Position numbers and translations under genes: made by a program
Shown here: in pieces, positions 59,305-64,000 of the stretch
Layout of the letters: the number at the start of each line of letters is the position of its first letter
How positions within the stretch are numbered: position 1 is the first letter of the stretch
Notes under the pieces: model-generated
What the model was told of the DNA's origin: nothing
The model's input: the letters and a program-made list of their open reading frames with translations, nothing else
Databases searched by the model: none
Origin: JACCXJ01 sp050740695
GTDB taxonomy: Bacteria > Pseudomonadota > Gammaproteobacteria > JACCXJ01
Direction of reading: 5' to 3'
DNA: 64,000 nt
NCBI GenBank assembly: GCA_050740695.1
Contig: JBOIDR010000006.1
Coordinates: 6,918-70,917, forward strand

Positions 59305-59315
59305 CTGCAATGCAA
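59305..59315. promoter_or_regulatory. Candidate PhaR-type box upstream of phaA
   Basis: CTGCAATGCAA differs from the CTGC-N3-GCAG core by one base and shares the AAT centre with the palindrome before the phasin gene. It lies 31 bp upstream of the phaA start. Confidence 0.45.
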
Positions 59316-59381
59316 TAACAGCGTAACAGAGTGCGGGCCGGGGATCCAGCGCCGGGACGGCGCGAAGATCCTCGCCCGACC

Positions 59382-60800
59382 TCAGAAATTGATGGGACGC
59401 CCATCGACCGCCAGCGCCGCCTCGTGGATCGCCTCGGCGAGCGTCGGATGGGCATGGACGGTGCGCGCGAGGTCCTCCGCACTGGCCTCGAAGGCCATGG
59501 CGAGGACGGCCTCGGCGATGAGCTCGGAGGCTTGGGGTGCGAAAATGTGTACGCCCAGGATGCGATCGGTCTTCGCATCGGCGAGGACCTTGACGAGGCC
59601 GGCGGCCTCACCCATGGCCCGCGCCCGCCCGCTCGCCTGGAGCGGGAAGCGGCCCCCGCGATAGACACGCCCTTCGGCCTTGAGCGCCTGTTCGCTCGGA
59701 CCGACCCAGGCGATCTCGGGCCAGGTGTAGATGACCCAGGGGATGAGCCCATGGTCCACCGCCGGCGACTGACCGGCGATGCGCTCGGCCACCGCGACCC
59801 CCTCTTCGGAGGCCTTGTGCGCCAGCATGGGTCCGGCCACGACATCGCCGATGGCATAGATCCCCCCCGAAGTGGTCCGGCATTGCCCATCGACCTCGAT
59901 GAACCCGCGGGCATCGAGCTTCACGCCCGCCGCCTCGGCCCCTAGACCCTCGGTATTCGGGCGCCGTCCCACGGCCACCACCAGCCGGTCCACCACGAGC
60001 CTCTCGATCTTTTCGCCTGCGCGGTAGGCGATGCGCATCTCCTGTCCCTGGCATTCGACGCCCTGTACCTCGCAACCGAGCCGGATCTGTAAGCCTTGGC
60101 GCTTGAGCTCCTTGGCGGCCGCTCGGGTGATGTCAATATCCGCGCTCGGCAGCCAGGTCTCCAGGGCCTCGAGCAGCACGACCTCCGAGCCCAGGCGCCG
60201 CCACACGCTCCCGATCTCGACTCCGATGACGCCGGCCCCGATGATCCCGAGGCGGGTGGGGACCTCGGTGAAGGCCAGCGCTCCGGTCGAGTCACAGATG
60301 CGGTCGTTATCGATGGGCACACCCGGCAGCGGGGCCGGGACGGAGCCGGTCGCGATGATGATGTGGCTTGCAGAGACGGTGAGCGGCGCGCCACCCTGCG
60401 CCGGGCCGATCTCGACGTCCCCACCGCCCAGAAGCCGCCCATGTCCCTGAAGCCAGGTGATCCCGTGCTTCTTGAAGAGCCCGGCTATCCCCTGCGTCAG
60501 CGCTCGGACCACCTGATCCTTGCGCGCCAGCATCGTGGCGAGGTCCAGGCCGAGCCCCTCGACGGTGATCCCGTGGGCCTTCGCCTCGTGGGCGATGTGG
60601 TGGAAATGGTGAGAGGAATCGAGCAGGGCCTTGGAGGGGATGCAGCCGACGTTCAAGCAGGTCCCGCCGAGCACCGGCTTGCCCGCGGGATCCCGAAAGT
60701 CCTCGGCGCAGGCAGTCTTCATCCCGAGCTGGGCGGCGCGGATGGCCGCCGTATACCCCCCCGGCCCGGCCCCGATCACGAGGCAGTCGTAGTGCTCCAC
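59382..60800 (-). CDS. lpdA: Dihydrolipoyl dehydrogenase (Lpd)
   Basis: E3 component of 2-oxoacid dehydrogenase complexes. 472 residues. FAD motif CLVIGAGPGGYTAAIRAAQL, redox disulfide GGTCLNVGCIPSKALL, NAD motif LGIIGAGVIGVEIGSVWRRL, GDVVAGPMLAHKASEEGVAV and the C-terminal HAHPTLAEAIHEAALA with the catalytic His-Glu. No E1 or E2 gene is adjacent, so it may be the shared E3. The region to its right is the cassette array. Confidence 0.95.
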   Translation of the reverse strand: MEHYDCLVIGAGPGGYTAAIRAAQLGMKTACAEDFRDPAGKPVLGGTCLNVGCIPSKALLDSSHHFHHIAHEAKAHGITVEGLGLDLATMLARKDQVVRALTQGIAGLFKKHGITWLQGHGRLLGGGDVEIGPAQGGAPLTVSASHIIIATGSVPAPLPGVPIDNDRICDSTGALAFTEVPTRLGIIGAGVIGVEIGSVWRRLGSEVVLLEALETWLPSADIDITRAAAKELKRQGLQIRLGCEVQGVECQGQEMRIAYRAGEKIERLVVDRLVVAVGRRPNTEGLGAEAAGVKLDARGFIEVDGQCRTTSGGIYAIGDVVAGPMLAHKASEEGVAVAERIAGQSPAVDHGLIPWVIYTWPEIAWVGPSEQALKAEGRVYRGGRFPLQASGRARAMGEAAGLVKVLADAKTDRILGVHIFAPQASELIAEAVLAMAFEASAEDLARTVHAHPTLAEAIHEAALAVDGRPINF

Positions 60801-60835
60801 AGTGTATTTAGGGAACCTCTGAATAAGTTTGGAAC

Positions 60836-60910
60836 TTCGTCACCCCAGCGGAAGCTGGGGTCCAGAAGACGTTGACAACCCTTGGATTCCAGCTTGCGCT
60901 GGAATGACGA
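60836..60910. repeat. Paired palindromic repeats (REP-like)
   Basis: cgtcaccccagcggaagctgggg at 60838-60860 and ttggattccagcttgcgctggaatgacg at ~60882-60909 are two inverted hairpins (ccccagc/gctgggg and attccagc/gctggaat), with related sequences in opposite orientation. This 'GTCATTCCAGC..GCTGGAAT' class is frequent between genes in gammaproteobacteria. It lies at the end of the cassette region and abuts a decayed cassette gene. Confidence 0.7.
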
Positions 60911-60943
60911 CCTTGAGGGAATCATGTTATAACAGGTAGAGCA

Positions 60944-61131
60944 GCTAAGGCGTCGATATAGTTCGCGGTTCTTTCGCAGCACGTGGGACGCTGCCGCCTC
61001 ACAATCGGCAGCGTCGCCACCGATTAGATGGGCGACTGCTGCTTGACCTAGTTCCTCCGCAGGAACTCGCAGCCGCAATGGCTTCGAGTTGCTCAGATTG
61101 CGCCGCGTCCAATTTCAATAGCAGTGATCAT
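60944..61131 (-). pseudogene. Decayed copy of the small antitoxin-like cassette gene
   Basis: From ATG 61131 the sequence aligns with the intact gene at 63040-63300 (shared AAQSEQLEA, then AEELGQAAVAHLIGGDAAD and ASHVLRKNRELYRRLS), but an extra base about 18 bases in and a second shift about 65 bases in break the frame. The ~50 bp upstream are also nearly identical to those of the intact copy. So the whole cassette, not just the gene, is duplicated and this copy has decayed. Confidence 0.8.
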
Positions 61132-61181
61132 GGAACGACTATCTCACCGATCCGGAACATCACCAAGGCCGCTTTTCTGGC

Positions 61182-61274
61182 GCCCAACGCCTGCGGTAAC
61201 CGGCGCCGGCTAGAAGCGCTACCGCGCAGCGCCGCCGCGTTTCGCCCGGCGTCCGGTTGATCGCATTGTTGGGC
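61182..61274 (-). other. attC-like recombination site 1 (93 bp)
   Basis: Bounded by GCCCAAC (61182-61188) and GTTGGGC (61268-61274), matching the RYYYAAC/GTTRRRY cores of integron attC sites. The inner arms pair as well: gcctgcggtaaccggcgccgg on the left with the complement of the right arm (cgccgggcg..ccggttgatcgcat), with a few unpaired bases on one side, as in attC hairpins. It follows the DUF2442 gene on the minus strand, whose stop lies inside it. Confidence 0.75.
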
Positions 61275-61572
61275 GTGATGAACGACTCTCGAACCACCGT
61301 TTAAGCGATTCTTGGCTTTCGCCGGAACTCCGTCCAGCCAGAAGACCTTCGATGCTGACGTCTTCGTCGATATCCTCCCAGTGAATGCCACGCCCCTTCC
61401 CAGTCAACCGCCAGTTCTTTCGTTCCTCCGGCAAGGCGTGCAATAGACGTGGGAACCACGTCAATGGCGCTGACATTGACCGGCCATCGCTGAGATGTAC
61501 ATTCAATGCGTCGCGGGTTACTTTGACGTCTTGCGCCAAGGGCGCGGGAACTTCACTTGCTGAAGTACTCAT
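61219..61572 (-). CDS. DUF2442 protein (cassette gene)
   Basis: 117 residues from ATG 61572; the first four codons upstream (to 61584) are an alternative. VKVTRDALNVHLSDGRSMSA, WFPRLLHALPEERKNWRLTG and GIHWEDIDEDVSIEGLLAGR define DUF2442. Relatives stop soon after this; here the last ~25 residues are translated from the attC site. The start overlaps the DUF4160 gene by 20 bp. DUF4160/DUF2442 pairs are widely seen as candidate toxin-antitoxin pairs and as integron cassettes; the function is not established. Confidence 0.88.
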   Translation of the reverse strand: MSTSASEVPAPLAQDVKVTRDALNVHLSDGRSMSAPLTWFPRLLHALPEERKNWRLTGKGRGIHWEDIDEDVSIEGLLAGRSSGESQESLKRWFESRSSRPTMRSTGRRAKRGGAAR

Positions 61573-61789
61573 GCCAAGCCTCAATGAGCAGGTTCCGATG
61601 GTCGTTTACGATGCTTTGAATTCGCCGTAACTCCACCGAACTGAATCCATCGCTGTTGTGCAGGCGGATAGGTTCAAGCCAGAACTTCGCAACATTATCA
61701 TCTCTCTCCACATGTACCTGAACCGGTTCGCTGTGGTCGCTGGAGTAAAAGAACATCCGGTAAGGCCCAACCCTCAGGAGGGTCGGCAT
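61553..61789 (-). CDS. DUF4160 protein (cassette gene)
   Basis: 78 residues. MPTLLRVGPYRMFFYSSDHS, EPVQVHVERDDNVAKFWLEP and RLHNSDGFSSVELRRIQSIV are the complete DUF4160 pattern. Overlaps the following DUF2442 gene and is co-directional, so the two are translated together. DUF4160 is proposed as the toxin of such pairs, without a defined activity. Confidence 0.9.
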   Translation of the reverse strand: MPTLLRVGPYRMFFYSSDHSEPVQVHVERDDNVAKFWLEPIRLHNSDGFSSVELRRIQSIVNDHRNLLIEAWHEYFSK

Positions 61790-61814
61790 CGTTCAGAGCA
61801 GTCCATGTGTTAAT

Positions 61815-61903
61815 TATCGCTCCGCCGCCGCAGGGATGCCGGTTATCCGGCGCCCCCGGCACAGATCCCGGCGCGCGAAACTACCGCACCGGAGTCCTCG
61901 TTC
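61815..61903 (-). other. Candidate group II intron 3'-end relic (domains V and VI)
   Basis: On the minus strand, ggactccggtgcggtagttt then cgcgcgccgggatc (61863-61897 region) can fold like a group II domain V: a ~34-nt hairpin with a two-base bulge and a tetraloop-like top. It is followed by a gggggcgccggataaccggc stem like domain VI. Such 'GGATCTGTGCGGGGGGCGCCGGGTAACC' ends occur after bacterial intron reverse transcriptases (recalled). No reverse transcriptase is present. It lies just before the DUF4160 gene. Confidence 0.4.
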
Positions 61904-61994
61904 ATACTCGCTTCCGCAGTTAGCGAAAACACCATCATGCCAACACGATGCTCCTGGTCCGGGGATAGGGCACGATCCGCCTCCAGGCGGTTGG

Positions 61995-62250
61995 TTAGGC
62001 CGCGTCGGCCTCAAGTACGGCTCGCAAACACTCCCGCTCCGCCCCGGGCAAGTCCAAGACCATGAACCGCTCCGCCGGATAGAGATAATCCTCATTAATC
62101 CTCACCCGACTCGCCAATGACCCGTAGACAGCCCACTTCCGTTGCTTTCGCGTCCGGCAAAATCCGATAGACTTTGCTAACCTCTACTTCCTCGTCCGCT
62201 GAGGTCGCAGGGCAGACGGCAAAACTGATTGCTTTCTCGCTTGTAGCCAT
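61995..62250 (-). pseudogene. Small cassette protein gene broken by a 10-bp duplication
   Basis: From ATG 62250 the frame reads SADEEVEVSKVYRILPDAKA and LRVIGESGED, then stops at TAA. Removing ten bases (the second taatcctc copy at 62086-62103 on the plus strand) restores the family pattern SGEDYLYPAERFMVLDLP and a natural stop at 61995, giving 81 residues. The 'VYRVLPD...LRVVDESGEDYLYPA' pattern is a common small protein family of unknown function. A possible attC core GTTAGGC overlaps the stop (61994-62000). Confidence 0.65.
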
Positions 62251-62272
62251 TGGCGTTAGTGAAGGCAGTCCT

Positions 62273-62303
62273 TGTAGGATGGGTAGAGCGGAGCGAAACC
62301 CGT
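62273..62303. repeat. REP-like short palindrome
   Basis: tgtaggatgggtagagcggagcgaaacccgt belongs to the 'GTAGGATGGGTAGAGCG.AGCGAAACCC' class of dispersed repeats found in many gammaproteobacteria and cyanobacteria. gggt and accc form its outer stem. It lies 23 bp upstream of the broken cassette gene. Confidence 0.55.
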
Positions 62304-62467
62304 TATTTTCCCCAGGCGAACAGACACCATTATTCCATCCCCATCGAATCCATGTCCTGCAAACCCTGCACCCGCCTTGTAGCGATACCTTTTCCACCAA
62401 CGCCGTTGCACTCGCCGTAGGACTAACGTAGCTTTTGAGGGGTTATGTTGCCCCGCTTGGGATGGGG

Positions 62468-62794
62468 TCATGCGGCGTCTGCGAGTCTCTGGTTTACAAC
62501 GTGCCAAAATATCGACGTTTGCTCATACTTCTGATCAAAAAAATCCTGGAAAAAGCCAACTTTGTTCAATGGCTTGGGGTACGAATATCGTTCACCATCT
62601 TCACCAATTTCCGTAACCCAATCTTTTGGCTCACGAGAGTCTACTACATCAAACAGTTCGGTTGGGTAAAGATATGGCTTTCCAGCATCGTTCAATATTC
62701 TGTAGTCATCTGCCTCTATGCCAATAACAAAGTACGGCTGATCTGCGGACAGGTCGGCGTAGCTGGAATTCCTTGTTTTAAGCGTAACAATCAT
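62468..62794 (-). CDS. Probable immunity protein of the toxin fragment (cassette gene)
   Basis: 108 residues from ATG 62794. MIVTLKTRNSSYADLSADQP, then YFVIGIEADDYRILNDAGKP and YLYPTELFDVVDSREPKDWV. Acidic and beta-rich. The 'YRI..D.G.PYLYP..F.V' core is shared with the broken gene at 61995-62250, so both may be immunity-type paralogues. Its ATG overlaps the stop of the toxin-like frame (ATGA), the arrangement typical of toxin-immunity pairs. Lower GC than the flanking DNA. Immunity function is inferred from context only. Confidence 0.6.
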   Translation of the reverse strand: MIVTLKTRNSSYADLSADQPYFVIGIEADDYRILNDAGKPYLYPTELFDVVDSREPKDWVTEIGEDGERYSYPKPLNKVGFFQDFFDQKYEQTSIFWHVVNQRLADAA

Positions 62795-63043
62795 TTCTCT
62801 GTAACCACCTTCAGTTTGGTTTCAAATCTACCGATACCATAATGTTCATACCAGTGGTATTCGTAAAAGAGTTCCTCCCTTCTCGAATACTGGACTGCTT
62901 TTCTTGACCCATTCTGATCGTTGACCTCCATATTGGTCAAGGAGTCTTTGAACATCGCGGATACGCTTACCTTTCGCGATTATTCGAGAGTGAGCAATCA
63001 GTTCTTTTGTAAGTTCGATTGATCCAATCCTCTGATGTGTTAG
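62791..63043 (-). pseudogene. Frameshifted polymorphic-toxin-like C-terminal domain
   Basis: From ~63043 the frame reads ELTKELIAHSRIIAKGKRIR and DVQRLLDQYGGQRSEWVKKS, then shifts near 62872, where removing one G of aagggagg continues ELFYEYHWYEHYGIGRFETK and LKVVTEK with a stop at 62791-62793. The YGG...W..K...HWYE..GIGR pattern is seen at the C-terminus of RHS- and CDI-type toxins. No start codon, leader or delivery domain is present, so it looks like an orphan toxin tip. The stop overlaps the start of the probable immunity gene. Confidence 0.55.
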
Positions 63044-63300
63044 TGCACTCCGCGGTAGGGACGGGTTACCCGGCGCCCACCGGGTCGCCGGAGGCGGTCC
63101 CCCACCTCCGAGCTCAGGCGTCGATATAGCTCGCGATTCTTTCGCAGCACGTGGGACGCTGCCGCCTCAAAATCGGCAGCGTCGCCACCGATTCGATCGG
63201 CGACTGCTGCTTGCGCTAGTTCCTCCGCAGAAACTCCCATCGAAGCCGCTGCTTCGAGTTGCTCAGATTGCGCCGCGTTCAATTCGATAGCAATTATCAT
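63040..63300 (-). CDS. Small antitoxin-like cassette protein
   Basis: 86 residues from ATG 63300. MIIAIELNAAQSEQLEAAAS, VSAEELAQAAVADRIGGDAA and ASHVLRKNRELYRRLS form a helical protein like small CopG/antitoxin-type families that end in '..KNAELYRRLA'. Relatives end after RRL; the extra ~25 residues are translated from the adjacent intron-like segment (63051-63108). No toxin is directly paired. A decayed duplicate lies at 60944-61131 and the sequence upstream of both is nearly identical. Confidence 0.65.
   Translation of the reverse strand: MIIAIELNAAQSEQLEAAASMGVSAEELAQAAVADRIGGDAADFEAAASHVLRKNRELYRRLSSEVGDRLRRPGGRRVTRPYRGVH
63051..63108 (-). other. Second intron-end-like segment
   Basis: On the minus strand gtgggcgccgggtaacccgtccctaccgcgg matches the tail of the relic at 61815-61860 (ggggcgccggataaccggcatccctgcggcgg), including the TAACACAT that follows both. 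Only the domain VI-like part is present. It interrupts the 3' end of the small antitoxin-like gene. Confidence 0.4.
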
Positions 63301-63350
63301 GGAACGATTATCTCACCGATCCGGAACATCACCAAGGGTGCTTTTCTGGC

Positions 63351-63441
63351 GCCCAACGACGTGGGCTAAGCCGCGCCCGGCCCCATTGGCTTGGACGAAC
63401 ACCTCACGATCCCGGGCGTCGGCTTGAGCCACCGGTTAAGC
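63351..63441 (-). other. attC-like recombination site 2 (91 bp)
   Basis: Bounded by GCCCAAC (63351-63357) and GTTAAGC (63435-63441), which fit RYYYAAC/GTTRRRY. Inner arms: gacgtgggctaagccgcgcccgg on the left pairs with gggcgtcggcttgagccacc on the right, with single extra bases on one strand, as in folded attC sites. The 45 bp next to the GCCCAAC end (63306-63350) are nearly the same as next to site 1, since the same cassette follows. Confidence 0.75.
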
Positions 63442-63521
63442 GAAAATGGTTTCATTGCAAGACCTGGCGCCCTGACCCCCCTGACCTCTGTTTCCCTCAG
63501 CGCGTACGAAGGATGACACAC

Positions 63522-63806
63522 TCACCCACCGCGAACGTCCGCCATCCGTGTGCGGAGTAACTCGTTAATGTCTCTGACTAGTGCAGTTCGACCTCGGCGG
63601 CCGTGAAGCTCGATGGTAATGGCGGAGCCATCTATGAGCGCCAAGTGGATACCTTTGTGGCCAAGCCGGTCGTGAAGAATGCAGAAGACGCCGAAAAAAA
63701 CCAACGGTGCGACCACCAATCCGACGATGAGATCGGGAAGGCCAATAGTCTGGCTGGGGAAAATCGCATTCTTTAGGAGCTTAAGTATGACTGCGAGTAC
63801 CAGCAT
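63522..63806 (-). CDS. Hypothetical membrane protein (cassette gene)
   Basis: 94 residues from ATG 63806; the frame is open ~60 bp further upstream without a start codon. A hydrophobic start (MLVLAVILKLLKNAIFP), a second membrane helix (LIVGLVVAPLVFFGVFCILH) and a C-terminal part ALVRDINELLRTRM. The end weakly recalls DUF6232 proteins, but I do not assign a family. It could be a cassette with attC site 2 as its recombination site, ~80 bp downstream of its stop. Confidence 0.5.
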   Translation of the reverse strand: MLVLAVILKLLKNAIFPSQTIGLPDLIVGLVVAPLVFFGVFCILHDRLGHKGIHLALIDGSAITIELHGRRGRTALVRDINELLRTRMADVRGG

Positions 63807-63903
63807 TCCAAGACCTGCGCCTACTTCCAGCGGACGTTCATGGCGGGCGCTGCGGCGGCTATCTGAACCCTACCGTTGCATAAATTTCGCTTGGCTGAGG
63901 ATC

Positions 63904-64000
63904 TCAGGCGGCTTGCAGCGCGTCGAGGTAATGCAACAACTCCTCTTGGACCGCCGGATTGGCGGACATACTGAGGGTGAGCTGCCCCTGAGGCCGAATG
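63904..64000 (-). CDS. C-terminal end of an unidentified gene (continues outside the window)
   Basis: A minus-strand frame ends TGA 63904-63906 and reads IRPQGQLTLSMSANPAVQEE then LLHYLDALQAA. Only ~31 residues are visible. It may be the end of a transposase or another cassette gene; nothing can be assigned. Confidence 0.4.
   Translation of the reverse strand, partial: IRPQGQLTLSMSANPAVQEELLHYLDALQAA

Noticed and set aside
61931..62000. Possible third attC site ending at GTTAGGC (61994-62000)
   Set aside because: The core at the gene end fits RYYYAAC/GTTRRRY, but the other end (TGCCAAC) does not fit the consensus and the inner arms pair poorly.

Overview
The window is high-GC DNA from a gammaproteobacterium. 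The main evidence is the order rpoE-rseA-rseB-mucD/degP-lepA-lepB-DUF4845-rnc-era-recO-pdxJ with nadB divergent, a Pseudomonas-type fimT-pilVWX-pilY1-pilE minor pilin operon, and a class III (PhaE/PhaC) polyhydroxyalkanoate synthase. The mix of glycogen/alpha-glucan and PHA genes would suit a storage-polymer-rich lineage such as the Chromatiales or Competibacter-like bacteria; that placement is inference. No rRNA, tRNA or CRISPR was seen.

Layout. 0-3 kb: the end of a phytase-like esterase gene, a 149-bp inverted-repeat element, and an alkaline-phosphatase-family gene that has lost its 3' part. 3-12.7 kb (minus strand): an alpha-glucan operon reading EF-hand protein, glgB, glgE, treS-maltokinase fusion, treZ, with a 143-bp MITE-like element between glgE and treS. 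13-25 kb: a signalling and envelope-stress region with a BON lipoprotein, a VOC protein, a three-gene histidine kinase/response regulator operon, a frameshifted DUF3096 gene, a second EF-hand protein, small lipoproteins, a ferritin-like DUF2383 protein, an NtrC-type regulator and an FAD-dependent reductase. 25.5-37.6 kb: nadB and the sigma-E/lepA/rnc/era/recO/pdxJ housekeeping block. 37.7-47 kb: an AlgZ/AlgR-like two-component pair divergent from the minor pilin operon, with an exact AlgR-type box between them. 47-60.8 kb: a CysQ-like phosphatase, acetyl-CoA synthetase, phaE-phaC, two phasins, GTP-type PEP carboxykinase, and a phaA-phaB-phaR-SDR operon followed by lpdA; PhaR-like dyads lie before phaE, one phasin and phaA. 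60.8-64 kb: a gene-cassette region.

The most unusual part is the right end. Two well-formed attC-like recombination sites (61182-61274 and 63351-63441) flank small minus-strand cassette genes: a DUF4160/DUF2442 pair, a duplicated small antitoxin-like gene (one copy decayed), a frameshifted polymorphic-toxin-like C-terminal domain whose stop codon overlaps the start of a probable immunity gene, and a second small gene broken by a 10-bp duplication. Two segments resemble the 3' end (domains V/VI) of group II introns, a class known to target attC sites. No integrase lies in the window. From the cassette orientation it would be beyond the right edge, or this is a CALIN (attC cluster lacking an integrase).

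Several genes carry short tandem duplications or single-base frameshifts near their 3' ends (about 2.6, 19.0, 24.15, 55.8, 62.1 and 62.9 kb). These may be real decay or assembly errors and are flagged one by one.
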